A DNA stretch of 64,000 nucleotides from Ceratotherium simum simum (Eukaryota; Chordata; Mammalia; Perissodactyla; Rhinocerotidae): positions 56,085,250 through 56,149,249 of the forward strand of contig NW_004454162.1 in assembly GCF_000283155.1 (NCBI RefSeq), read 5' to 3'. Positions 48,114-60,876 of the stretch are shown here, in pieces. Both the position numbers and the translations under genes were made by a program. The notes under the pieces were generated by a model. That model was not told the origin of the DNA. It did not search any database and saw nothing but the letters and a program-made list of their open reading frames with translations. Every line of letters begins with the position of its first letter. Position 1 is the first letter of the stretch.

Positions 48114-50895
48114 GTTTCTGCTTCTGGGTCTTGTCAATCAGCTCATCTGTGTCTTGTCTAACTCACGTTGGAGCTGTGTCCCTTTTCTCAGCAGTGTCCG
48201 GGGACAAGTGTGCCAGACAAGGCTCTAAGGGATGGCTCAGCGTATGTGCGTCTGGCTTGTGCACGCTGGTATGTTATTCTCCATTGGTGACAGCAGCGGT
48301 TGGGAATCTCGTTCTGTACACTGACCTTTCGGTGATCTCTGTTGGGATGATCAGGATCTATTCTTCTTTGAGATATATATATCAAAAAATTTATATATAG
48401 TATATTTTATGATAAATATATATATATTTGCTTTATTGGTCTGCTAAAGTACTAGTGTATGAAAGACAGTTCTCAATGACCTGTCTTCCAGCATTCTACA
48501 TGAAAGAGAAATTAATTACTTTGTTTAAAAGTTACAATTACTATCCATGGTTGAGACTATCCTAGAAACAGCGGGGCAGAGAAGTATGGACGTGGATGCA
48601 ACGAAATGGATGAGTTATCCTCTTCACTTGGAAAGACTAGTGAAGACAAAATGCAATATGGGGTCAAAAGTTTTAGGTTTGCAGAAAGAGATTTCGTTTG
48701 CCTGGGATTATAATACCTGCAAATAATAAGTCTGAATAGAAGCAATGAAATGTATTAAAATTTTGGCAAAGGTGCTTTAATTTTGATGAGTTTATTCATA
48801 AGATGTTTTTAAAAATAAAACTTAGGAATCTTTTACCGATAGATACTAGGTTAATGTAAGACTATAATTTCCCCCCATTAAAATGACACAGTGGACTTGT
48901 AGTGTTTAGTCCGCTCTTGTCAATAGATATAGTAAAAGTTCTGCTTTACCTTCTACGTAATCTCAAGTGGCAGACATTTTATATCTCACCAGAATAGCTT
49001 TATGTGTTTTTATGCTGACTTTATGTTTTTGATTATTAAACAAGGAAGCAAGTAACCAATAAAAGTTACTTCTGAATGAGCTAAGATTTCTTACAATTGT
49101 GTTACCTTCTGCTGTGTTGATTTTTAAATGCCATCTGATCACTCTTAGTAACAGGCGGCCAAACTACCTGCTGTGGTCATTCTCTGGTCACTAATCACTA
49201 GCACCTGTGTTACTGGGCCGAGTCACCATCCTCTGGTGTTAATTCTTTTGGTTTTGCCTTCCCGCCATCAGATCTTGGGTTCAGAGAAAGGTTTTTTCAA
49301 GATGTTTTGCGCCTATACAAATGTTGTGGTTTCCCAGTGGTCCTCCAAACAAAATTTATTTAACTTTATTTAAAAAGAGATGCTAAAAATAATTAGCTTT
49401 GGTATGGTCCGTATTTCTTAATTAGTTCAACAATATTGTGGGAGCTGCATGGGAAAAGCTGTCAAATCACAGAGAGGCTCAGCCTCCCTGGGTTAACTGT
49501 GTCCGTGAAGTGTTACTGGTAAATGTACTTGAGAGCTTGTGCAACTTTATTGGGTAGATTGGAAGGTCCTGGAGATTTGTTAATACCCTAGCTGTCCCTA
49601 AGCTATTCTTACCTTCAAGGGAAACATTGATCAAATCCTCATAAAGTAATTATGTATTATACCCTAGTAGACAAATGGTTTCAGCCTTCCTCCCATATTT
49701 GCCCAAAGTTTCTGATGTAAGCTGCGACTCTAGACGTGGATCTTTAACAAAAAGGGTAATTTCAAAGATTTAGTGGAAAGGACTCTACGTCTATTGCTAC
49801 TTCAAAGACTAGACTCATGAATCACAGCTCTGTCGGGTTATACCACAGGTCAGGATTTCCAGAACTCTTTCAGTCCAGAAACAGATGAGCCCATGAACAC
49901 ACACTACTCCCCAATACTTGGTGGAGCAAGGATTAGTTAAGCAAAACTCAACGAACTGATGAGAAACATTAACTGATTTGTTGAGTGAATAGTGTTAGTA
50001 TTAGTTTCAATGTTATATTTTGATAGGCACATGCTAGATACTGCTATTTAATCCATCTCTAACTCTTCTTTCTGTAATCCTGATTTAGTAGAACATTTTA
50101 AAAGGGTATCTTATTCTCCCTCACCTCTCAGAATTCAGGAGGATCTTGAAGAGAGACAAATTCATCCACATTTCTAGTAACTGCAGGTAAAATCTGGTGA
50201 AGATAAATTTCTTGGGTTTGGTTCTCTAAACTTGGAATAGAAGGACAGTTAAAAAATATCTTTGGAGTGATGAATACTGTTGAAAATACAATTTCTACAA
50301 ATCAGACAGAAGTTAATCTCCTGGCCTTAGAGATGTTTCAGTAGACATAGCTCTAGATTTGCTGACTATACAACTAGTTGGCTTCTATGTGTTAAATGAT
50401 GCTCCTTGCTCCATCTATGTAAGCGTATCAGGCTAAAACACAGGTTTATTGACGATAACAATGAAGGAACCATTAATAAAAAATATCTATAACTTGTAAA
50501 GGGAAAAGGATGACTACAAGTCCTTTCATTGTCAAACAGGCCCAACCTTGAACCACTAATTGCTATTAGGATATTTTACAACTCAAGATAGATGTTAACT
50601 TTTAGAAATTCTCATAATGTGTAAATTATTCTCTCTAGAGCAATGCAAGTGATTTTTTTCCTGTAGAGATGTAAACGATTTCCAGTAGAAAAGATAAACC
50701 TAAAGGTTATAGTTTCATTGGCCTGTAGAACATTAACCAGGTTTGTATCTAAATTAGTGTTCTTTCTTTCCGGGACTACACACACTTTTGCCTCTCCTAC
50801 AGTCCTTTGAGTCAGCTTTGCCATTCTTCCGGTTCCTTCATTCATGTTAAGTGTTTTATACATGCTCACTTAAAGAGACATACATACACACACAA
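48114..50895. other. mostly unique, AT-rich sequence
   Basis: About 2.8 kb with an AT-rich tatata stretch at 48372-48430 and a (CA) run at 50882-50906. No exon, RNA gene or named repeat recognised. Confidence 0.35.
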
Positions 50896-50904
50896 CACAC
50901 ACAC

Positions 50905-51135
50905 AATGAAATAGGATTAAATACCCACCAGTATGGCTAAAATTAAAAATATTAACCATACAAAATATTTACAAGGGTGTAGAACAACTAGAATCCTCTT
51001 ATATTGCTGGTGGGAATATAAATTGAAACAATTACTTTGGAAAAATGGGTTTGTCAGTATCCACTGAAGCTAAACATACTTAAACCCAATGACCTACTCC
51101 TGGGTATATATTCAACAGAAATCCATGAGTGTGTC
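50905..51135 (+). mobile_element. L1 LINE fragment
   Basis: Sense L1 3' blocks: acccaccagtatggctaaaa, attgctggtgggaatataaa and gacctactcctgggtatata, in order. Confidence 0.8.
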
Positions 51136-52225
51136 TCTGTGCCACTCTCCCACCAGCCTGGCCAGAATGGATTCTGCACAGGACTGCTCACTTGTGACCT
51201 AGCTGACGTCTCAAAGTCTGGGGTTAGGGTATCAGATTGACAGTCTCAGTACTTTCTCCTTAGTTGCAAGGGAGGTTTGGAGAGATAGCACCTGCCACTG
51301 CATCATAAACTGGGGGGATTCCTCAAACATAAGGCGGGGTTCCGATGTGAAGCATCCTGAAAGCATAACAAACGACTGTATGTGGGAGGTAATTCAGTCA
51401 GTGAGTGAATACTGAGAGCGTTCTCACGCTGTCTAGCCACCGACCGTGCTAGGGAGGGAAACCCTTGGGCTGCCTTCCTACTAGATTAGTTGTTTCTCCT
51501 CAGTTACATGCAAGAAGGGAAAGGAATTTGTGCCCATTTGGGGTGAAGCTGCTGAGACGTTGGGTTCAGATCTTAGTGTTAGATGATCTCTTTTCCTTCC
51601 AGACCAATGTGGGTTAACTTTTCCTTTTATAGGTTTATGAAAAGCAAGAGTAATGATCTCAACTACCTTTTCCTTAAAAGAAAGAGATTTATTACTTTTA
51701 ATAATGAACTTGAACCACCGGAATCTAGACTTAAATTCTTGGCAGTGGGTCCCAGCTTGTGCGGGTCTTAGCAGACTGTCGGCGTCCTGCCTCCACAGCT
51801 CCGTTCCTGCCATTGTTGCAAAACTATTGATGGCCCAGGATGTGTGCCCTGGTGTGCAGCTGCAGCATCAAAAGCAAGAATAAAAATGAGCTTGGAGGTA
51901 TTGTTCTGATAGAGAGTGGACAAGCAATTGTGTCTGGAAACATTCCTCTTTGCTAAAGTTATTTTGAGAAGACAAAAAATAACAGATTAATTTTAAACAA
52001 TGCAAAATGTTCTCCACACAAATATGGAGGATATTGTGAAGTCAGGTATTGGCTGGCATTTAAAACAGGGAAGAAAGCCTGTTCTTAGTGGACATTTAGA
52101 TTAAGCAATCATCCAAAGAACCGATTTCCTTATAACTACACTGAGAAGCAGAGCCATTTCTTTGCTACAAAGCCCTGTTCTCAAAACGGTAGAGATGATG
52201 TGATAGGAGCCTTCAATGGCAGATG
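51136..52225. other. mostly unique sequence
   Basis: About 1.1 kb, no gene or named repeat recognised. Confidence 0.3.
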
Positions 52226-52229
52226 CCAT

Positions 52230-52285
52230 GTTTGTGTGTGTGTGTGTGTGTGTGTGAGGGAGACAGAGAGAGAGAGCGAGAGCTG
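52230..52285. repeat. (TG)n-(GA)n microsatellite
   Basis: A pure (TG) run at 52232-52256, then a gagagagagcgagag stretch. Confidence 0.9.
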
Positions 52286-52553
52286 TAAGCATTAGAAACT
52301 GAGGACATTGTAGACATGGTGTATGGAGTAGAGTTTGGCTCACTAGCACTGTACTGGGCGTGTATGAGGATGTCCGTAAACATGTGTGGCCTGAACTTGG
52401 GGCATTCTAAAAGGACTTTTTGACCTTGAAGATTATATTAATAGATCAAGAGGGAGATATCAGCCCTTTGATTCTAGTATTCATACAGTCTTGTGATTTC
52501 TGAAGAATATCAGACAGGACCTTGATTTGCTGTTGTAAAGGTGAGTAGAAATA

Positions 52554-52801
52554 GGGGCCAGCCTGGTGGCGCAGTGGTTAAGTGTACGCGCTCCACTTCG
52601 GCGGCCCGGGCTTTGCAGGTTCGGGTCCCAGGCGCGCACTGACGCACCGCTTATCAAGCCATGCTGTGGCGGCGTCCCATATAAAGTGGAGGAAGATGGG
52701 CATGGATGTTAGCCCAGGGCCAACCTTCCTCAGCGAAAAAAGAGGGGGATTGGCATCGGATATTAGCTCAGGGCTGATCTTCCTCACACACGCAAAAAAA
52801 A
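52554..52801 (+). mobile_element. ERE SINE, copy 6
   Basis: Head ggggccagcctggtggcgca, boxes ggttaag and ggttcgggtccca, two gttagccca / attagctca tail units, then A-rich sequence. Perfect 10-base duplication agtagaaata at 52544-52553 and 52802-52811. Confidence 0.95.
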
Positions 52802-52811
52802 AGTAGAAATA

Positions 52812-55480
52812 AAATTCCACATATATTTGGTACCAGGGTACTTAGGAATTGAACCCAGTGATAGAACCAAGATGAGAATTTGCTGAACGCACAAGACCAT
52901 GGCTGACACCGTATCTGATAAAACTTGACCAGAACAACATGCATGTTTTGGTAGGGCTTTCTCGTGTTCAAACTGCATTAATTGTATCATCTGTAGAATT
53001 TGCCTAGGATCTTCAGTTGAAAGTGGTAGAAATTCTAGTCAAAGTAAAGTAAGAAGGAAAACCAAATTATTTGTTCAGTTAAAGCCGAAGGTCAGAAGCG
53101 AGGCTAGTTTTCAGCACAGCTGGATTTCCTTGAATTCCATCAGAAATCTGCCTCTTTCCATCTCTGCTCTGCTTCCTCTGTGTTGACTTCATTCTCCAAT
53201 GGGTTTTCTTGATCTGGTGGGAAGGTTGGTCATGGCGGCTCCCAGCTGAGCGGATCCTGACAGTGCATGATCCAGAGGAGGGAGCGAGCTTCTCTCCTCC
53301 ACTCTTGGCATCAGTGTTTGAAGAGAACAGATTGACCTACCTGAGTCAAATCCCGCCAGGTGATCCTGCTGCGTATGTGTGTGGGGGAGGTGCAGGAGAC
53401 CCATTTGTTAAGAAGACAAACAGGACAGGCAAGGGGGACAGTGAGCTGTCATGTGGGAATCTTGGGTGGGTGGATGAAACCAGGGTGAGTGTGAAGAGAG
53501 GATGGCCGTGCAGAGGCCACGCTGGCTTCCCACCGCCTCTTCTCACCATCTCCACGATCATCAGCCTCGGGCACGGAATGATTTCAGGGGCAGGGTGAAG
53601 GGTTTTTCTGCCTAAAATGTGTATTTCCAGGTGCACACTGTGTCTGGAATTAGTTTCACTCAGGGCGAAGCATTTCGTTCCAGATTAATCTTTTACAGGT
53701 AAAAAAAGCCCCAAATGCAAACATCTGGCAGAACCAGCTTATTCACGAGCGTGTCAGTCAAGCATAACTGGCTGCTCTCCGTGACCTAGTGGAGGTAAGA
53801 AAGGAGGAAGGCATAGGGCTCCCAGGACTGGGAGAAGTGGCCTGTAGACCAGCCCCTGCCCACATAGGCCCAGGAGCTGTGGGTAAAGAGGGACTAGCTA
53901 TTGTTGAAGAAGTGCTGAAGGGGATCGAGATCTTAGCTTAAAAAAAAGAATCTCTATCTTTGGGGCATTGGGGTCAAGGTCCCTCTCCTCGGACACCCCT
54001 GCTCTGTAGCAGTCGGTTTTGGCGGTTCAGTCTTGGCAACATCAAACATTTGGCTATGTGGTGACTTTTGTCATTGTTAAACACAAAGGCCTACTTTTCT
54101 TTCTAGGGAACATGGTCCACCAGCAAGATAAGATAAACAAAAGAAAATCCACGGAAACAGTGGAAAAAAGACCCTAAAGGTCACCACTTGCTCTTAAATA
54201 TATTGATTGACATTAAAGAAAAAAAAGTCCCCAAGTTCAGCAGGGCAAACACATTTAAAAAGGGGATTTTAACTAAGGTACTAAAGGGGAATCCGTAGGT
54301 ACAAAAACCCAGAGGAAGTTCTAGCAGGTCTGATCCAGTGCGTGAGCTGCGGCCTTAGACAGACGTGGTTTCTGACCTCTCAGAGGCTCACCTATGAAAT
54401 AGGTGACTATGTATTGCATAACAACCATGGCTCCCTGTGGGCAAGTGTGGGGGTTAAAGGAATAATGCACGTGCACATGCTGACCTCGGACAGGCTGAAG
54501 CCAGGAACTGCCGAGGGATGTGCTGAGAGATGAGTGTCGCTTGGTCCACCCCCTCGGCCAGTTCTCACGACTGAGCTGAGATTGTTTGTCACCATTGGCT
54601 TGCTCCTTGTAGTAGGCAGGCCTTTAACCAGGATTCTAGAAAGATTGATGTCATGGGAACCAGGAGGTATCAGAGCCTTGTGAGAACGGAAAGGGCCTCT
54701 CCTCTGGGGGGCCTTATCCCGAGCAGCTGGCAGTCACCATGATCTTATGTCTTTGAGGGGAAATGTAGGGATCTGGGGAGCTAATCCCCGCTGAGAGCAG
54801 CGTGTTTTCTTTCATCATTTAACCATTTCTCCAAATTTCCATGTCTTTTGCCATACAAGGAAAGTTTATATCTATGTGTCCATTGGAATTTTTCCTTCTT
54901 TCTCATCACCATCACGTAGACAGTCCCTCAATGTGTTAGGGCTTGCACATCTAGAAGCACAGTAAATGTTAGCTCCCCTCTGTAGCCCACTCCATCAGAC
55001 GACGGACCCAACCCAAGATGGGACGGGCTCATTGCTCACAGGGCATCTTGTTTTCTCATGGTTCCTGTCACTCACCTCCACCCTGCCTTGAGAACTCTCT
55101 GGAATTCCTTCTTGTCAATGTGGATATGTCCTCTTACGTTCCCGATTTCACTCTCTCTCTCCTTTTAAAGAAAATCTGGGACAGGACTTCTGGACTTGAC
55201 CACCAGCCAAGGAGAACAAACAGTGCCTAGGAGGTGACACTCAGTTGGAGGAAGAAACAATTATTCTAGAAAGGTTTTCTGCTACAGAGTCAGAGCTGCC
55301 CAAGACCTGGCCTCCGCTTGTCTCCATCTCTGCAGCTCTGTAAGAAACGGCTCACTCTCCCACTAACCTGTGGAGGATGATAAGGCAGCAGCTTGTACAA
55401 ATTATAAGAAAAGCCCCCCTCCTGTCCTCCTCACCCCTGCCATGGTCTCAGTGGTTCCACTCTTGATTCATTATCTTATC
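52812..55480. other. mostly unique sequence
   Basis: About 2.7 kb. Several 60-130-codon frames have no domain. No named repeat recognised by eye. Confidence 0.35.
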
Positions 55481-55484
55481 CAAC

Positions 55485-56430
55485 AATAGTAACTGACTGT
55501 CTGCTGTGTGCTAGTTCAGTTCTAGATAATAAAGATACAGCTGTGAAAAAAAGACAGACCTGCCTTTACCTTCTAGTGGAGGAAGGAAGACAAACAATAA
55601 ACAAGATAAACAAGTAAACTGTATTGTGGCAGGTGGTTTAAGTTGTCAACCTTAAAAATAAAGCAGCCGGTTAGGTTATTTGACCAGCGAAACGGGTTTA
55701 TTTGGGAACAGCCCAAGAATTGCGATTTGGGATGTGCGTGCTGTGGCAGACCACGGGCAGATCCAGCAAACAGGGGAGAGGAACAGCTCCCCCTTCTGGC
55801 CTCCTGACTCCACTTGAGATGAGGTTTCCCTGTATTAATTTTCACACAGTGCTATGGAGAAAATCGTGGGGTAGAGAGACTGCAGGGGTGGTGTGCAAGT
55901 TTAAATGGAATGGGGAGGGAAACCTCAGTGATAAAACGGCCTTCCAGCAGAGACTCGACAGAGGTGAGGAGTGAGCTGGTGGATATCTGGGCACATCTCT
56001 CCAGGAAGCAGCTGTACAAAGGCCCCGAGGCCGGAGCATTTGTACTTAAGGGCCAGGCAACAGGGTCAGTGTGCCAGAATTGGGGGATGAGGTCTGAGGG
56101 ATTATGAGACAGGGAAGCGACCACAGGCCTTGGGGCATGATAAGGACTTTGGTTTCCACCCCTGTGAGACGGGAAGCCATGGGGGGTTAGGAGCAGAGGA
56201 GGGACACGATCTTATTTATGCTCTAAGTACCGCCCTGGCTACCGTGTGGAGACTGGACTAGAGGGAGGCACGAGCAGTGCCGGGGAGAGCAGTGAGGTGG
56301 CAGTTATCCAGAGGAGAAATGAAGTGGGCCTGGAATAAGGTCATTGTGAGAAATGTGATATTTTGGAGCTGGAGCCAACAGAATTGATGGATGGATTGAA
56401 TATAGGATGTGAGAGAAAGGAAGGAACTCC
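55485..56430 (+). mobile_element. ancient interspersed repeat, interrupted
   Basis: The left piece, 55485-55620, has ctgtctgctgtgtgctagtt and aagacaaacaataaacaaga. The right piece, about 55850-56430, has gtgctatggagaaaatcgtg, then gagggacacgatcttattta and ggtggcagttatccagagga. The 230 bases between (about 55625-55850) are an unrelated insert that resembles part of an LTR. Confidence 0.5.
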
Positions 56431-58329
56431 TCCCTCTGGCTGGAACTTAGCAGCAGTCTGAGAAGTCTAATGAGGATTTCTGACAGACTTAAATATTCTA
56501 TCTTTCTTTTAAAAAACCCAAATAACAAATATTTCAAAATGCAAAGCAAAAAATTTAAAAGATTTATTGAAATAGTATGACAATATATTCCTAACACAAT
56601 GGAGAATGTGAAAATTATTATTTTCTACAAAATATTTTATTCTTGCCTAAGTGACTTGCCTAAGCATGAAAGCAAAAACAAAGCAACACAAACAAAATAA
56701 AAACAAAACTTGATGCCACCTAATACCTTTCACGAGGCAACCATAACTGCTTTTAAAATCAGGCTTCAGGACTATTGAATTTCATAAACTTAAATGCTGT
56801 TGGCTGCACACAATCCTTGCTTCCCACCCATCCCATTGCTCTTAATGCTGCCTCAAAAGGACGAAAGGTAAAAAAGATAGTAAGCAAAAGGGAAAAGAAA
56901 GCATAATTCAAAAACATAGATTAAAGTAATTTTTTGTCTCTAGATCTATGCTTAAATTGACTTTTTTCTGGCCGTGTGGGAAGGCAATGAAACCAGTTCT
57001 CTACCTCCTGCTCTGTCTCTGACTCTCTTCCTCCGTGCATTTCAGGATAATTTTTAATCCATTAATTATTGCATGTAATTGTAGATAACCAGAAGCACTT
57101 AGTGTATTTTTATCACATTTTGGAGCAATTTCCAAGAGGAATTGTACAACTTTTCTCCGATATATACCTCTTCACAAGAAAGACAACTGTAAATACACAC
57201 ACGAGACTAAGCCCAGTGTGCTTAGGGAGGTTGTCAGTGGGCTTCAACTGGCCCTAGAATCTCCGTGAGCACCAGCCCCCCTCCCACATGAACCCACCAC
57301 CCACTGCATGCTTTCAGTTTCAAGCCAACTTCTCTACCTGGTCCATAGCCATCCCCCACATCCCCCCCAACGCTGCCACTCCTAAGATCCTTGTGTATAT
57401 AGACTAGAAAGGGGCCACCGCCAAGGGACCCTCTGCCAGGAGGGTTGAGTAGTGAGGGTGGTATAAATGGGAGTTAAGGTTTCTTTTTTACTTTGTTGCT
57501 AAAAAATATTATACCTGATTTTGAGAAGAAGGATAAATTCTTCTAGTGCAATATTAAAGAACAAAACAAAACAAATACAAACACAGAAAAGAAAACCTTA
57601 ATTTGAGTATGTGTTAAATGAGGGACATTGTATTGAGTGGGCATCCTTTGGAATTTAGACATTATTGTTGATCATCTCAATCTAGATATTAATCCAGAGA
57701 TCATGAGAGCTTTTTGTCAAATACCATTCTTATTTACAAAGAATAGCATTTAAAAGAAAATATTGGTTCATTAAGCAGAAATACTTTACAATAGAAAATA
57801 AATGTATGAAAAAGTATAGTCATATAAAATAGAAGTATACAGGAAATTTTTCATTCATGTAAAAATTCCATTCATGTAAAGGTTGGTATATCTAAGTTAA
57901 GTTAACTGTCTCAACAGAGAGTGAAAAAGGATTGCTTGTTTGGAATGCTATTTTTAAAAAATTAATTCAACTACATTTTGTTAAATGCCCACTATTCCTT
58001 GGTTCTCAAATTTTTATTTAGCTGTCAGAAGAATGGAGATGGTTGTTAGGGGTGTTACATTCAGAAATAAAGTTCCGTATTTCATAGAGTCCTTTATTTT
58101 CTGCTTCTTCTTTAAATTCTAATTTTTTTTGAGGGAGGGTATGTTGCTTAAATTTAGTTTACAAATAACATCTAAAGGAAGAAAGAATGGATGAGTGAAG
58201 CAGCCCCAGAGTGTAATGGTGAGCATTGCTTTAAGAAAATGTAAAACCATCTTCAGTGAGATCCTGCAAACATGAGCCATCTCATGTCAGAGAGCTTTGG
58301 ATGTCCACACCACGAGCACACCACACACT
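56431..58329. other. sequence downstream of the IL22RA2 stop codon
   Basis: About 1.9 kb of AT-rich sequence. The part next to the stop codon should be the IL22RA2 3' untranslated region on the minus strand. Candidate polyadenylation hexamers (tttatt on plus, AATAAA on minus) are at 58093-58098 and 58013-58018. Which is used cannot be told from the sequence. No other gene or named repeat recognised. Confidence 0.4.
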
Positions 58330-58479
58330 TCAGGGAATGTCCACACATCTCTCTCCACTCCTCTGACTCCTTCTGTCTAACATGGGCTGGTAGATTTCAG
58401 CCACTATGCAGTAAACAGCATGAGGTGTGAGAGCTTCAATCTCAACAACCCTGTGAGCGCCTTCATACACCTTTCGCTC
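58330..58479 (-). CDS. IL22RA2: interleukin-22 binding protein (IL22RA2), last coding exon
   Basis: IL22RA2 is a secreted, membrane-free class II cytokine receptor that binds IL-22 and blocks its signalling. This exon codes for the final 49 residues, then TGA at 58332-58330. They begin ERKVYEGAHR and end in ERCVDIP. Two cysteines, at exon residues 24 (in the VYCIVAEIYQ segment) and 45 (in ERCV), are the pair expected to close the C-terminal fibronectin-type domain. There is no transmembrane segment, as expected for a decoy receptor. The acceptor AG is at 58481-58480, after a good pyrimidine tract. Exon length is 150 bases in phase 0, so it joins cleanly after the LEK codon of the preceding exon. 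The match to the human protein, which I know from memory, is close throughout. No frameshift or stop is seen. Confidence 0.95.
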   Translation of the reverse strand, partial: ERKVYEGAHRVVEIEALTPHAVYCIVAEIYQPMLDRRSQRSGERCVDIP

Positions 58480-59442
58480 CTAAACACGAGGAAAGAAAAG
58501 AGACGATACATGGTTTTCAGGAAGTCACTGATTTGCTCTATTTTTGATAAAATTAATAAGTTATTCAAGGTCACAGTAGTCGATGGGCTGTAGGGTTTCT
58601 TCCCAGACTCTGCCTCCTTCTCCAGCCTGATAAAGAGACAGGTCAAGTGGCTGTGTAGGTGCTACATGAGGGCGCTGATGGATTGACCCGGTGGTCAGAG
58701 TCTCTTCGTCAAGAATGTGAACTGTGCAGTGAGGAGAAGGGAGGAGATTTGGAGACAATTGTGGGCGTGCAACACGTGACCCCAGGGAGACAGAGTGGGA
58801 GTCTTGAAGACTCGCTGCTCCATTGCTCCTTCCCAGTGGTTACAAACCCTGGCAGCACTTTCTTTCCTGCTCTGGCTGCCCGTAAGATTGCTTATTTCCT
58901 AATAAAACTCCTCCTTCTCCTCCACTTTCCTATTTGAACGAGTTTGACTGTTTCTGTTCCTTACAACCGAAGGAACCCTGTCTGAGATGGACACCAAAGA
59001 AGGAACATTCGACTAACCACCAAACTAAGACTAAGGCACTGATGGTGGCGAAGAACATCACAGCAAAGCCGGCACACGAGTATGATGATGTGATCCAAAG
59101 GCTGCTTCAAAGAGGGTGTGCAAAGGCCATGAAAGTGCATATTATGGCCATCAGACGGACTTAAATGTCGTTAATACCAATCTCTGGATAAGCAGGGAAG
59201 ATCAAGTGGAGATAAACTGAGTGACTGAAAGGTGCAAAGACACACACACACACACACACACACACACAAGCTCTGATGGAGATGCCAGCACTGACTGTTT
59301 TTCAGTGAGGGGGAAGTGAGCGGGAACTGAAACAAGATAAAGACAGGATAGAGTAGCAAGAGAGAGGACATATTTTATGGCTAAAATATTACTTCAGTGA
59401 ACAAAAGGAAAACATACCAAACATCTATCCATCTGAACTTAC
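58480..59442 (-). other. IL22RA2: IL22RA2 last coding intron
   Basis: A 963-base intron, with GT at 59442-59441 (GTAAGTTC) and AG at 58481-58480. It holds a (CA) microsatellite at about 59242-59269. A segment near 58870-58985 resembles a retroelement LTR end (ttcctaataaaactcctcct, then ccttacaaccgaaggaaccc). The two plus-strand open frames in it are not genes. Confidence 0.85.
59242..59269. repeat. (CA)n microsatellite in IL22RA2 intron
   Basis: A pure (CA) run of about 14 repeats, antisense to the gene. Confidence 0.95.
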
Positions 59443-59612
59443 CTTTTCTAGTGAATTGTTAATTATAAAGACCCGATATACTAGCTCATAGTAATCTTCC
59501 ATTGATACATTTTCTCCTTTTTGATCTCTGTGTGGTAAATTTGGAGCATGGAGAATCACCAACAAAGATCCATTTACTTGGATTATATTCATGACTGGAG
59601 GATCTATTTTTG
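59443..59612 (-). CDS. IL22RA2: interleukin-22 binding protein (IL22RA2), penultimate coding exon
   Basis: This 170-base exon starts the second fibronectin type III (D2) domain of the IL-22 decoy receptor. Two bases complete a split codon, followed by 56 codons from KIDPPVMN to NNSLEK. Hallmarks are the KIDPPVMN entry, the NGSLLVILHAPNLP strand, and the YYEL.YRVFIINNSLEK segment. Acceptor AG is at 59614-59613, after ttctttctc, and the donor GTAAGT begins at 59442. N-glycosylation sequons NGS, NVS and NNS are present. A further one, NIT in human as I remember it, reads NII here, so that site is probably lost. Upstream exons for the signal peptide and D1 domain were not found to 64000 and are presumed to lie beyond the window. 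Confidence 0.95.
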
Positions 59613-60610
59613 CTGGAGAAAGAATAGGAAATTTTGACAATTCATTCAAAAAATGTAATATTTCACATGGACACATGCATAATAACAAGTCATTGTTAAA
59701 TTCAGAGATCTGGCAAAAATTATTGTGAAAAGATACTGCTGACACCTAAAATATAAATATCTGAGAAGTTTCTTTCAAGATAATTTTCTATTTGCGAAGA
59801 CTGATAGATTCTGTTTCAGCTTTAAGAGGACTTTTATCATCGTTTCCACAGCCCACAGTGATTGTTCTGGAAAACAAAGTCTAAAAAATTATTCAGGTGA
59901 GATCTTAGAGTAAGGTCAATATTTTGTAGGTCCTTAAAGATGTAAGATTTCAAAGCAGCTTTCAAGCTGTTTGAAGGTTTGTTGCTATAAAATTAATTTA
60001 ACAGTATTATGTTATATGCTATGGAACAGCATGGGAAGGATCAAAAGAGGGAATTTTTTGTTTGTGGATTTTGGTATCAATAACCAGATCATTATTAACT
60101 AGGAAAGAAAATTAGATAAATTAATAGTCAGTTTAATTTTCCCCAGATTAACTATAGTAATTCTAGGTGGATTTAATTTTCTAATGGATTCTGTTGTGTT
60201 CTTGTTTGGTATTCATTGTATATTTTCAGTTTGTAGATTTGGATCTTTTATAATTCTTGAAAATTAGCCATTCTCAGATAGATAGATGATAGATAGATAG
60301 ATGTGCCTTTCTTCTGGAATTTCAATTCAACATCTGTTAGAATTTCTTATTTGATTCTCCATGTCTCAACTTCTCTTTCATTTTCCACCTTTTTCTCAGC
60401 AGAGTGTTCTGAGTGGTTTATTCAGACCTGTCTTCCAGTCCAGCAATTTACTATTCAGTCAGGTCTAAACTGATCCTTAGCCCCCAAATTCAATTTTTTT
60501 ATTTCAATGATTGTATTTTTTTTTATTTCTATGAGCTCTATTCGAGGCTTTTTCAATCTATCTGGTCTTAAAAAGTAATATGTTGTCCTTTGATTATGTT
60601 TTTATTTCCT
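59613..60610 (-). other. IL22RA2: IL22RA2 upstream intron, unassigned part
   Basis: About 1 kb of AT-rich intron sequence. A short (GATA) run lies at 60280-60302. I see no exon or named repeat here. Confidence 0.5.
60280..60302. repeat. (GATA)n microsatellite
   Basis: Six imperfect gata repeats. Confidence 0.85.
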
Positions 60611-60623
60611 CTGTTACATCTTT

Positions 60624-60876
60624 TTTTTGTTTTTTTGTTGTTGTTGTTTTTTTTTGGTGAGGAAGATCAGCCCTGTGCTAACATCTGCCAATCCTCCTCT
60701 TTTTGCTGAGGAAGACCGGCCCTGGGCTAACATCTGTGCCCATCTTCCTCCCCTTTATGTGGGACGCCGCCACAGCGTGGCCTGACAGGTGCGTCGGTGC
60801 GTGCCCGGGATCTGAACCTGGGCCACCACAGCGGAGCACGTGCACTTAACCGCCACACCACGGGGCCAGCCCCCCC
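60624..60876 (-). mobile_element. ERE SINE, copy 7
   Basis: Antisense ERE with a ggtgaggaagatcagccctg tail unit, a gctgaggaagaccggccctg unit, a gggatctgaacctggg box, a cacttaaccgcc box, and a cacggggccagcccc head. Perfect 11-base duplication gttacatcttt at 60613-60623 and 60877-60887. Confidence 0.95.
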
